Positions 1 to 10,631 of a stretch of 64,000 nt of DNA are shown piece by piece. The first letter of the stretch is position 1. Each line of letters starts with the position of its first letter. Origin of the DNA: Dryococelus australis (lineage: Eukaryota > Arthropoda > Insecta > Phasmatodea > Phasmatidae); NCBI GenBank assembly GCA_029891345.1, contig CM057002.1, positions 15,762,295 to 15,826,294 of the forward strand, in the 5' to 3' direction. The notes beneath the pieces were generated by a model. The model saw only the letters and a program-made list of their open reading frames with translations. It had not been told where the DNA came from and made no database searches. The position numbers were made by a program, and so were the translations under genes.

Positions 1-540
1 GAGGGTCACGAATCGCGACCCCCTTTGAATATGCATCCATGCGCCGTATTCATCAATGAACCAGGATTGTACGCATTGATCATGAAATCAAAGATGACAG
101 TGGCTGAAAAATTCCAGGATTGGGTGTATGAAGAAGTGCTGCCGTCCATTCGCAAGCACTGTGAGTACAGGATCGAGCAAAAGTACAAACCACTACTGGA
201 TGCTGCAAACACAATCATCAACAAGCACGTGCTGCTGCCTACTGGCGATATCGGTAAGCATCACCAGTTTGTGCTTATCAGTATCGGTGGAAACCAATAC
301 TATGTCATCAGATGCCAAAAGCGTGTAGTACGTCTACGCATCAATGTGTTGGGACAACAGTACCCCGAAATGAAAGTGCTACTGTCTCTCGATGACGTCA
401 ATCCCATAACGCTGTACAACCTAACGAAAGAGCAGTTGCCCATCACGTCGATAGGTAACTGCTTCAGTTCAACAATGAGCTGTGATGACCTCATCGCCAA
501 TATCGTACGCATTAAATCGTTCGCGACAGACATTCTGTAA
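1..540 (+). CDS. BRO-family protein, 5' end outside window
   Basis: The frame is open from the first base, so the gene probably starts left of the window; a start near 25-31 would cut the domain. Bases 49-81 encode FINEPGLYALI, the hallmark of the BRO-N domain, followed by a W-containing block typical of that domain (VYEEVLPSIRK, about 124-160). The rest (about 240-420, HQFVLI then YYVIR) resembles the C-terminal domain of baculovirus-type BRO proteins. BRO proteins are DNA-binding proteins of large insect DNA viruses, also found in mobile elements and arthropod genomes; the role here is unknown. The first 24 in-frame bases are a palindrome that seems to sit inside the domain. The frame is intact to TAA at 538-540, unlike most viral relics in this window. 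Family assignment is confident, origin (virus or transposon) is inference. Confidence 0.8.
   Translation, partial: EGHESRPPLNMHPCAVFINEPGLYALIMKSKMTVAEKFQDWVYEEVLPSIRKHCEYRIEQKYKPLLDAANTIINKHVLLPTGDIGKHHQFVLISIGGNQYYVIRCQKRVVRLRINVLGQQYPEMKVLLSLDDVNPITLYNLTKEQLPITSIGNCFSSTMSCDDLIANIVRIKSFATDIL
3..21. repeat. Hairpin H1 within BRO reading frame
   Basis: GGGTC at 3-7 pairs with GACCC at 17-21; inside, CG/CG pair around an AAT loop with one A/C mismatch. It is followed by CCCCTTTGAATATGCA, the conserved linker also found in the array at 819-1225. Confidence 0.65.
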
Positions 541-601
541 AGACCTATCGAGTAGTGTTTCGAGACGACATCTCGTCTCGAAATGTCACAAGCGAAATAA
601 G

Positions 602-847
602 AAGTTGTTGCCACAATTAAGAATGCACAACCTCGCACAGACAAAACAGGCAGTCATACTAAACATCGACGACGATAGAGACATCCTTCAAAACTTGCGT
701 ATACAAAGGGGGTCTGTCACACAGACCCCCTTTAATTCCCAACCACACATGGTTTTCATCAACGAGAAGCAGTCAGAGAACGTATCAGAGAAAAGCATAG
801 ACAATCATATGCTGATACAGGGAGGAGCGATTCGCTCCCCCCTTTGA
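602..847 (+). pseudogene. Second BRO-like fragment, broken
   Basis: An open frame through this stretch contains VFINEK (about 751-768), the same BRO-N core as the gene upstream, preceded by a charged stretch and a perfect hairpin read in frame (705-733). After this core the similarity stops and the frame ends at TGA 845-847, so only a small part of a BRO-N domain remains. The stretch from the palindrome to the core (bases 720-775) can be aligned with bases 17-60 of the window, so the two regions are duplicates. A separate functional short protein cannot be excluded but is unlikely. Confidence 0.5.
705..733. repeat. Hairpin H2, perfect 13-bp arms
   Basis: AAAGGGGGTCTGT (705-717), loop CAC (718-720), ACAGACCCCCTTT (721-733). 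The arm sequence differs from H1 and from the array hairpins but occupies the same place before the VFINE-coding segment. Confidence 0.85.
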
Positions 848-1225
848 ATAGGCAATCCAATGCTGAACTAAGGTGTTAACGATTTGCTCCCCTTTTAAGT
901 AAGCAATCCTATCCTGAACTAAGGGGTGACCGAATCGCTCCCCCTTTGACTAAACAATCATATGATGATATAGGGAGGAGAGATTCGCTCCCCCTTTGAA
1001 TGGGCAATCCTACGCAGATATAGAGAGGAGCGATTCGCTCCCCCCTTTTGAATGGGCAATCCTATGTGGATATAGAGAGGAGCGATTCGCTCCTCTTGTT
1101 AAATAAGCAATCATACGCAGATATAGAGAGTAGCGAATCACGACCCCCTTTGAATAGGCAATCCTACGCTGATATAGGGGTGAACGATACATTCACCCCT
1201 GTGAATATGCAACCACATGCCATAT
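819..1225. repeat. Tandem array of about 8 hairpin units, period about 50 bp
   Basis: Each unit has a palindrome followed by a conserved linker beginning CCCTTTGAATAGGCAATCC. The commonest core is GGAGCGATTCGCTCC (824-838, 1027-1042, 1079-1093); the 1079 copy extends to 10-bp perfect arms. The last unit has quite different but still perfect arms, AGGGGTGAA (1176-1184) and TTCACCCCT (1192-1200). Units near 872, 925 and 1130 are partly decayed. The linker resembles bases 19-45 of the BRO gene. No coding potential was recognised. Confidence 0.85.
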
Positions 1226-1232
1226 AACACCC

Positions 1233-1300
1233 TGGCACTTTGCGAGATGCCAAGAGCAAACTCCCCTGACACTTTGCGAAACGACAAGAGCAAACTCCCC
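1233..1300. repeat. Two copies of a 34-bp direct repeat
   Basis: Copies at 1233-1266 and 1267-1300 share CACTTTGCGA and AAGAGCAAACTCCCC. No function recognised. Confidence 0.7.
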
Positions 1301-1474
1301 TGGCAATCATCGACCACGTTAGAGCCAAACATTGTAATACATATGAGTGCACATCTATAAGCCATATTTATTTCAGAGCCCAATTAAAACACTCTTATAG
1401 CACTATTATATAACAGTAAATGTTTTTAATGGTTAACCATCCATTAAAAATTAGTAACCATACATGTTTGCATA

Positions 1475-2734
1475 CTATTGGGCTTCGGTGATTCTTTCAC
1501 TTTTAACATCATAAATTTGGTTTCTTTGGCTTACGAGTACCACATTACAAATAGTTGAAGCCGGTATTGGTTTATTAAAATCAACTGTAAGTTTCAGATT
1601 AGTACGATCTTTTACAATAGCTGTTTTTCTGTAAGAACAATCAATAACATACAATGGCCTTCTCCCAACAAATGACCCAGAGTTGAAGCACAGTTCATTA
1701 TTATGATAAAAGGTATCTAATTTAGTCTTTGAATTTCTAAAATCGTTGTAAGCAATATACATGTTATCGAAAATGTTATCATCAATGTCTAAATTCCAAT
1801 TCTCTTTGGGAAACACTTCATTCCATCCGTTCTTTATAGAAATATTTTTGACGAAACAAGAGTCAAACATTGAACCGTGTGTGAATTGCCCAGGATCTTC
1901 TTTTCTGCTATGCTGAAAACCAACAATGACAAATTCTGGCATATCGAATTGGATTGAATTGAACTGATATTATATATCAAACTGAAATGAGTTTGAATTA
2001 GTAGGTACTGGTTTTTCAAGACATTGCCAATAATTAAAACTAACTGGAATTTTGGGGTGTTTGTATAATTTTGCTTTAAATTCGTCTCCATAAATAGGAT
2101 CGTATTCAACAATTGGCCACATAATTTTCGATTTCTCAATGACAATTTACCAGCATCTGGTGTATTATCTACATCATCAGATCCATCTGCTTTCTTTGGA
2201 GGCCTTCAATAAAGCGAAATATCGTCACTATAATTTGGAATGAATGTGATCTTGTACCAAACTTTCCAGAATATTTCATTACAATCTCTCATACACCCAA
2301 ACAAATATCTTAATGGATAGGTAATTTTGTTAAGCTTATCTTTCCTAACATATTTACCTAGTTATATCCCCGACATTTGGAAGTATGCTGATTCTGATTC
2401 CGAACCTAGCAATGTATGCATCATTGTTGAAGTGATGCCAGGGTTGTCAATACTTTCGATTTTACAACCATGTTTAGAGATCTCTATTTTTCAGAACTGG
2501 AATGGGAAGAAATTCTCACAAAGATCAATAGTTGGTTTTTTCATAATATGTATTTGTATCTCTTTTAGTTAGCTTATACTGTTGGTATACATAAGCTTCA
2601 TTCGGATGTGAAAATGCATCGCCAATATGAATATCAAACTCAATGCGCTTGTTGTATTCATTCAAATTACTTTTTGTTTGGTCGTTTGGCGGAAACGACT
2701 GATGCTCATAACTTTCAATTTTTTGTTGATCCAT
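1475..2734 (-). pseudogene. Major-capsid-like protein of a Polinton-like element (relic 1)
   Basis: The N-terminal part is open at 2525-2734 (contains FPPNDQTKSNLN), the middle is broken by stops and frameshifts, and the C-terminal part is open at 1475-1942 (contains PEFVIVGFQ and FVGRRPLYVIDCS). The same blocks in the same order occur on the plus strand at 38830-40130 inside the complete element, so the assignment rests on internal homology plus recognition of a capsid-like family found in arthropod Polinton-type elements. In such elements the protein would build the virion shell. At least two breaks prevent a full product. Hexon-type function is inferred from family resemblance, not shown by a structure. 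Confidence 0.6.
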
Positions 2735-2879
2735 TTATTATATAGAAAAAGAATTTCTTAAACAACTACACTTTTCTTATCAGCCCAAGAATTATGACTA
2801 CTATCAAAACCTAGCCATTTAATTAGCAGCTTATTTGCTTTTCTTCGCAAAACTTTTTCCACTAAGTAGTCTTTATAAT

Positions 2880-3690
2880 ATTTGGTCTTAAGCAGCTCTG
2901 GGTCATAAAAAATACCTTTAATATGTTAATTTTTTTAATCTTTTATTCTGTGTGTTGTGGGTTTTGTGTGCAATACTTCACACAGCTCAAATACTTCAGT
3001 GGACCAATTTGGTGTATATCCTTTTTCAAACAAATTTTTACTTTATTTATACGAACTTTATCTTCTATTGCAAACTTTAGTTTGACCATTTTTCTTTCTC
3101 CTCCATACATGTTGATTAGAATAGAACCTTCATTCTTTGTATTTATATTGGCGGGTTTCATTCCGATTGTACTGTGAACAGTGTTATTGTATTCACTTAT
3201 AAATTTAGCTAATATAGTCTCCCATTTATAGTTTCCCTGCACAGTAAATATCTTCCACATTTACTCCTTCAATGTTCTATTAAATCTTTATATGACACTA
3301 GCTTTCTTTCCACTGTATGTTGAATAGTGTGTTATGTTGTTGACCATTAATGTCTTAAATGATTGTTTGTAAAATTCTTTACCTTTATCTGTTTGTAAAT
3401 GCGTGGGGGTGCGATCATTCAAAATAGTTTTAAATGCTAATGTAACATTTTTGCCAGTTTTATCTTTGATTGGTGTTGCCCATGCATATTTGGAAAAAAA
3501 CATTAATCACAGTTAACATATATTTAAACCCTTTGTTAATTCTATGTATACCTTTTAAAGATCCAGAATTCATTTCAACTAAATCATCTTGCCAAAGATC
3601 ATCGGTTCCAAAAGATAGAACAGTTCTTCTGGGGATATTTTTTCGTATTGGTTTATGAATTTCATTTACCATATCGTTTTTTATACTCCT
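2880..3690 (-). pseudogene. Retrovirus-type (rve) integrase of relic 1
   Basis: Three open pieces cover 3460-3672, 3288-3503 and 2943-3260. The first carries the W-Q-D-D-L block with the first catalytic Asp; the second carries a T-D-K-G-K-E-F block with the second Asp; the third carries the R-F-N-R-T-L-K helix and conserved Y-N-N-T-x-H. The position expected for the catalytic Glu, just before R-F-N-R, is a TAA stop (3288-3290), another stop lies at 3261-3263, and a frameshift joins the first two pieces near 3480. This family inserts Polinton/Maverick DNA into the host genome. It lies between the capsid-like gene and the small conserved gene at 3813. The copy cannot be active. Confidence 0.8.
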
Positions 3691-3812
3691 CCCAGTGAAT
3701 ATCGAGTTATTGGTAACACGACATCTTCAAGCACATTTAATTCTTACTTTGTATTTTTCATACATTTAAGACAGTATACATTTAAGTTATCATTGTTCTT
3801 TTTATATAATAA

Positions 3813-3998
3813 ATGAGACAACAAAAAATTGTAAACAAAATAGAGAAGAATATAGAGCGAAGAAGACAGTTAATTGACAAGTTTAAAACATTTAGAAAAT
3901 TTCGCCAAGATGAATATGATAAAAATAAAAAACACGATCAACCATTAATAGATGCGATAGAAGATTTGGGGCAAAAAATTTTTGGATGTGTCAAATGA
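3813..3998 (+). CDS. Small conserved Polinton-element protein, function unknown
   Basis: A 61-residue, highly charged, probably helical protein with ATG at 3813. Its middle (DEYDKNKKHDQPLID) matches the N-terminal part of the minus-strand relic at 38100-38800 in the complete element (DEKEYEHNKKKEQPLID), so it belongs to the element and may be the surviving N-terminus of a longer protein. It is divergent from the integrase and capsid genes. It could be a structural or DNA-packaging protein; nothing in the sequence decides this. Confidence 0.5.
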   Translation: MRQQKIVNKIEKNIERRRQLIDKFKTFRKFRQDEYDKNKKHDQPLIDAIEDLGQKIFGCVK

Positions 3999-3999
3999 A

Positions 4000-4750
4000 T
4001 AATGTCCAATGAAACACGTATTGCAAAGGTGAACGTGTTTTAAGTTCAAACTGTCCTCAAACAATAACGCGAATTTTGGCCTCAACATATAACTGTAGAA
4101 TCTGGAGCTCTGTCACAAAGGTTACCCGGCATCCTCTTTTACCAGGGCATGTCCATTTTTTGAGGCTTTGTAAACTGTCCGCCTGGATTTTACAAAAAAA
4201 AATCGAAATGTCCGTTTTTCTAATAAAAGTATAGGACAGCGTAGCTGTACTTTTTGTTGGTATTTATATGTGGTTAAAAATTTAGTAACCGTACCAAAGA
4301 ATTTCCTGCAAAAGTGCTAACTTTTTGGAGAATATTACGTATATATATTGTCATTATCAACATTCCTATATTTTTGTACAGTTGATAGAGAAGTGCCTTA
4401 TCTGGTCAAAATTGCATGATTATTTGCTAGTAAATATATGCCTGGTAGAACAAATAATTTCGTCAAATAAATGTGATCGAAATGTATCTGATACTTAGCT
4501 GTGCGAGAGTGATTAACTGCCATTAAGAAAAATATGTCCAGTGTCTATGCACTGTACAACTGTTTTTTTGTGTGAATACGTATATATTATATGCTAGGAA
4601 AAATATTCTGTAGTGTCTACAAATGAAACTAAACTGACTTTCATATTCAGCGTGAACATGATCATCACATTATATGGTAGAAAAAAATTGTATTTTGTGT
4701 TAATTAAAAGCTATACGGAAACGATTTTTGGATAGTATTTTACGATACTG

Positions 4751-4806
<56 letters not shown>

Positions 4807-5219
4807 TATATATTGAGCTCTGATATATCGTATACTGAGAGTAGCAAGGAAACGGGAATTGAGACCCAGCGGATTCCGGTGTAGGAGCCAGACGCCAGCT
4901 GGCTGCCAATTTGTGACGTCACTATCCGCCATTTCTTCCCCTCAAAATTTCTCTGGTTTTTTTTCCTCGGACCTATTAAATTTCCCTAAAATTTCCTTCA
5001 TTCCCTAAAAATTTTCAGTTTTTTCCAAAAATGTCGCTAAAAATTCCCGTTTTTCCCAGAGCAGGAGAGCCGGATCAGTTACTCCGAGCCAGAGCGAATG
5101 CTGTGATCATTGACCCGGGTCAGACCGGTGACCAGGATTAGCGATGCAGGTGACCTTGGGTAAGGGCAAGCGGGACTCAAGACCCTTGATCGGTGACATT
5201 TGACCCCAAAAATCCAAAA
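4000..5219. other. Non-coding stretch, AT-rich
   Basis: No gene or recognisable transposon protein. Contains a TA microsatellite (4753-4812) and, from about 4930 to 5060, T- and C-rich low-complexity sequence. Confidence 0.6.
4753..4812. repeat. (TA)n microsatellite
   Basis: About 30 TA units with one interruption near 4800. Confidence 0.95.
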
Positions 5220-6790
5220 TAAATGACCAAAGATATTTAAAAAATCATAAAAATTATTTAGAAATAGTAAAAAAAATCGATTTTAAAAACATTGAATTTC
5301 CTGAGGTCTCCACTCCACTCGCCCATGCTCAGTCAGCAATTTTGGTGCTGTAAGCCATCGTAGCAACCATATTGGATGTAGGTGACATTTACCTTGACCC
5401 AATGACCTTGAATGACCTTGAAAACGAAAAATATAGACATACATAAAATTCATATAGCATATTACATTACTGACTACTACCACCATATTGGAAGCAGGTG
5501 ACCTTGACCTTGACCCAGGTATTAACTGACCTTCAACCCAAAAAAAATACAAAAAGAATTTGTAACAATTTTCAAAAATCTGAAAAACCCAAAAATTTAT
5601 TGAAAATATAGTAATAAAATTTATCAAAAAATAAATTTTAAAAAAAACTACATTTCTGGAGGTCCCTCCAGCATCACGCCCAGCAGGCGACTGTATCCCT
5701 CGCCCATACTCCCCTGGCCTATACTCATTCCATCGTATGCAACTATCGTAGAATTTTTTCGCCTGTCATCTGTCTACACATTGCTGGAGACTGCCATATT
5801 GTTTTTTTTTTTCGTCCATCAGACTTTGAACAAATCATATTACACCAATAACTCTTTGTGCACACCGACCAGCCAATCACCTGGTTGTCATGTGATTGCA
5901 CACACCTACACATACACACACCAACACACACAGAACCCGAAATATTCCAATCTGCAGACGAGACTGATAACACATCATAAAACTTGTCCGACCCAGCGAT
6001 GGAGTGATGGAGCGATGGAGCGATGGAGCAGGTGGAACGAGTATTGGGTTGAGCGAGTCTTGCGTGGAGTGAGTCTGTAAGAGTCAGTTGGCAGACTTGG
6101 ACGAACCTGTTGAAGATGTAGGTGCTGGAGCTAAAGAAGCAGATAACGTCAGTAAAGGTATTCTAAGTACCTCAGCCGAAAATTTTGATGGCCCATTGAA
6201 GATATCGTAGCCGTAATGGCTGAAGAAGTTGCTGGCACTGATGGTACCACTCCCGAAGAAGTAGATGGTACTGTCGTAGCTACACTTAGATCTGGAGTGT
6301 CAGAAGGCATCTCAGATGCAGAATAATACTTAGATGAGAAGCTGCAGAAGCTAGCCGAGACGATGCATCTTTCACGGTGGCCGTTGTCAAACTAAGCCTC
6401 TCAGCTGGCCTCCCTACTGCTTATAATATACGCAAATTCAAGCCCTGTGACGTCATATTGACTTTGAACCAAACGCATTACGCCATTAATAAATAGCTTG
6501 GGTACCAACCAGTCAATCACCGAGTTGCCAAGTGATTGCAGGTGGCCAATTGCATGAAGGCATTGAGACATCACACATAGGCAGGTAGACCGGCTTTAAA
6601 TGCTAGTTCCTTGATCACATTACCATGCAGTATTATCTTCAACATGATCGTAGAATCGGCACTGGCGATACCCAGTTAGCGATGATGGAGGTCGCGGCTC
6701 CATGATTGTCGAGGTCAAAGCCAGGCCTTCGTATTTACAATAAATCTTCCTGGTAAGGGAAGATAAAACCCACACACTCTGATAAAACCC
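5220..6790. repeat. Long inverted repeat, left arm
   Basis: Bases 5652-6790 are near-identical in reverse complement to 17160-18280, including the GATGGAGC simple run near 6005, the CA-rich run near 5915 and the block around 6600-6720. Weaker matching, with repeated tgaccttga motifs, extends outwards to about 5220. Arms of this length suggest a foldback or DNA transposon; no transposase was found. Confidence 0.8.
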
Positions 6791-8613
6791 ACACACTCGT
6801 TCGCCCAAGAAGAAAACATGCAGATACTTACTTAGCAATATTTTATTTTAATACACTTGTAGGCATATGAGTATATAAATAGAAAATTTTTTTATTAATT
6901 TTATATTCCCATACTTATATATAATTACGATTAAATAAATTGAAAATAACTACATATTTGCACTAGCGACTCGGCCTGGCATCACTTGGTTGCGATATAC
7001 ATATATAGAGCCGACCGCGGTGAGCAATGTGACGTCATAGATTTTACTCATCAGCTCGTTGACCTCTGTAATTATTTTGTTGCTCGTAATTAATAAACCT
7101 GTTTTAACGTCTCCCCTTTCTAACTCTATTCTGACCACTGAACCAAGTTAATTAATTAAAGTATTTCCAATACAAGGGAAGGGGGGAACGTACATATGAG
7201 AAATGGGGCGTATTTCATGAAATCATTAACAAACCGGGGTTCATAAAAACCCTTTATTAACATAAATATATATAAATGCAAATAGGAATGAAACAGTACG
7301 TTACAAAGATTGCTAAATATACAGTATTCATTTAACACTTACGCACAAGCGGCTCGGTGCTGTTAAGTAGCAATACAGGAATAATGTCAAGTCCCTAACC
7401 TTGTCAATTATTAAATATTATTCCTACGGGGGGGATTGATGGGGTCTCGAAGGATGATTTGCGCCCTAACCGCTACCTCGAGGTATGCTCGCCAATATCA
7501 CAGAAGAGGACCTGGAAGCTCCTCCAAGACTTGATGTCTTGATGCTGACATTCTATTGTCGGCGTGACTCTGGCGGGGAGGGCCAGTGTTCGTGGCTTAT
7601 ATACGCTGCGCCCTCAGTAGGTCAGCGTGATGTTTCGCAAGCGCTCAGAATCCATAGTGCATTGTATGTTAACATGTAATTTCGTGTGCGGCTCTCCTCT
7701 GGCCGCTACACTGGCTAGCTCCTAAAATAACTTGGTTTAATTAACATGTTTAATTTGAATTGAATTAATACTGCATTGTTCCAAAATTACTTTTTTTTTT
7801 ATCGAATTTTAAAAGACCAAAATGGTTGCTGTGGGTCATTCTTAAAAGATAAACATATACTGGCACGAACATTTTTGCAGATCTTTTTTAGGTCTACAAT
7901 TCTGTAGAACATTAATTTGGTGTATCTCGTGTACTGTAGTTTAGCCAGCGTAAGTCATGTAAGCGCCCGAAAAGCAGCTTTTTCCGACTTGATTAGAAAA
8001 CGTCGACATTTCTCTACTATTCTTACATTAAATATAAATGTATTATATGCCTAAACCTTCCTCAAGAAATTCTCTAAATGATGAAAAACACATGAACATC
8101 CTTCAAATAATTTACAAGAATTATCCAAATACACAGACACACGTGGCTGGGCGACTTTTTTATACCGTGTATAAATATTTATATAGCTATAAATAATATA
8201 AAATAATATTATACTTACTACTTTATATATCAACGCATAATTATGTATAAAATAAATTGAAAAAAATTTATATTCCCATAATTGTATGCACATATTTAAG
8301 TATGTATAAAATAAATTGAAAATAATTTTATAGTTACATATTTTATACACATGCATAATAGTAATTAAAAACAATTTTATATTTACTAATTTATGTACCT
8401 ATACATATACATAATTTTGTATAAAATAAATTTAAAATAATTCTGTATCTACATATTTATGTATAAAATAAATTGAACATAATTTTATATTCTCAGATTT
8501 ATATATTTATTCATATTTATGTAACTATACATAATTATTTATATTCCTATCTACTATAAACATATATATTGTTCTAAAAATAAATATATATTCTTAACAT
8601 ACATATGTATTTG
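6791..8613. other. AT-rich sequence between left arm and LTR
   Basis: No protein family recognised. 8160-8580 is a run of imperfect repeats rich in ataaaataaattgaaa. 6990-7030 has a TATATAGAG box-like sequence that could be an LTR remnant, not established. Confidence 0.5.
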
Positions 8614-10571
8614 TGCCCCATTTGCCTCAGCTCCCGGAAGCACAACTTCAGCCCAATCCAGTTCTGCATTTTCACTTACAAGGGACAGGACAAGGGGGTG
8701 GGCTACCAAAACAAACATATCAGGAATTAGAGCTTTAGTTGAAAGTTTAGTGCCTCTGACCGTGTTCAAAAGATAGGGTATGGTTCAAACACTACCAAGA
8801 GCATAACCAACCTTAAATTTCAACGTCGTTTTAATTTATCTTTTCAAAGAAATTGCACACAACAACTTCAGGATCCTCAAATGATTTCCTCAATATATAA
8901 ATTTCTGCCATTGAATTATATTAAAATACACTTTGAATTCAAACAATAGTTTTAGAACTTTTGGATACACGATGACCTCAATCCAACCCAATTTCCTTCG
9001 TATAAATTCCATTTAACCCTCACTTTAAAAATTGGTATAATTCTGAATTTACCTTAATTTAATAACCCAAATAAAATCCACTCTGTACTCATTTAATATT
9101 TTCCCAGGGTTCTTCACCATCTCTCACAGTTCATCATCATACAAAACAATCCTGGTAACATATAACAACAATTTTTCCACTTTAAACTATAAACACACAT
9201 TTAGAGACGCACACCGGAGATGAACTGTCTCAAAGAGTCTTTTTCCCAGATCTTCCATTACCAGTTTTATTTTCTCTGCAAAAATAATAAACTCACACAC
9301 TCACACCAAAACATCTTTCACCTCTCCAATTAGTTCCAAACATGCTCAAGGATATTCTCCTCACGATTTCCACCGAAGTGGTGGTATGGCCCCGGATCAC
9401 CTTCCACACACACACACACACACCATTTACCATCAACCACAACAATGGTGGAGGAACAGGGCAAGGAGTACTCCCCCTTCCATATCACTTGAGTGGCAGA
9501 TACTTCCCGCTCTCCACCCGATCACTCACCACAACACTCAAACGCTCTTTCTTCAAAATTAATCAAACTATACAAATATATGCTCTACCAACTTCAGAAA
9601 CCTTCTTTTCCCCTAGTTAGCGCCAGATCCACCTTCACGAAAAACCTGTACCATGAACTCCTGACTCGTACTACTCACTTTCCGTAAGTTTAATGTTCAA
9701 AACGGCCTTGACACTAGACTCACTTCTCCTGAGTCTTTCAGTTCCATTTGGAATTAAACTCACACATTTAACTCCCAAGTACGCTAAACTCCTGCCCTTT
9801 ATTCCACTAGTCCTCACTCGAAACTATACTCTTCCAAAACTAAGTGCAACATAAATTACTACTTTACAATTTCAGCTAACCCAATTTTTTTTTTCGAGAG
9901 AGAGACTCGCTTCCGCAACACAACACAAGTTTAGCTTGATCTGAAAAAAATCAAACATTAATGAAATTACCTACAATTATTAAGAACTAAGTTCACTCGG
10001 CCCAATAATAGTCCACGATGCACGGAAAGTTTATAATTAAGCTGTCTGCCTCGAATTCGTTCGGAAACATGAGAAAATTATAAGTATCAACTTCACTCGC
10101 CAAATTCTAAGTCCACGATTCTCTAAGTAAACAAGAAAATTTATTATCATCTTAAACCGAATTCTAATTTACAGAGGCATCAATTCTTTCCTCCAAGTTC
10201 AAACTAGCAGATTTGCTCTATCATTTCTGAAGCGAATCTAGTATCATCGGTCGGGCATCTACCCTCTGGGTACCCTCCAGCAACCACTGGGTCCGAGTTC
10301 TGCTCTATTCTAACCTCGCCCTCTACTTTACCGCCCGATCCTACCTCGCTGTACCCCTCCAGAGACCCTATCTGAGCGCTCTATTTACCGCCATACCCTA
10401 ACGACAGCAGCACGCTCATTACCAACACAAATAATAAAAAATGCAATACAGTGTCGCCAAAGCCATCTAATCAGATTTCAACAGCATAGTCGCTCCTAAA
10501 ATGTCTTGCACAGCAAGCCCGCCATACGAACCCACACTATGGAAGCAGCTACGCCGTCACATCGTGCTTAC
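8614..10571 (-). repeat. 3' LTR of the Gypsy element
   Basis: Plus-strand sequence begins TGCCCCATTTGCCTCAGCTC and ends near GTGCTTA. The same start and end are found at 14987 and 16975. A (CA)n run lies near 9408. Confidence 0.8.
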
Positions 10572-10631
10572 CTTTTTAAAAATACACATTCTCATAAAAT
10601 TATCCAGGGCTTAAAAATTTCTTAACGCTAC

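Noticed and set aside
819..1225. CRISPR-like array of conserved linkers and variable palindromes
   Set aside because: The variable parts are themselves palindromic and related to each other, there are no cas genes, and the genome is eukaryotic.
819..1225. Genuine baculovirus hr repeat
   Set aside because: Only the layout is similar; no typical hr core was recognised and no other baculovirus replication gene is present.
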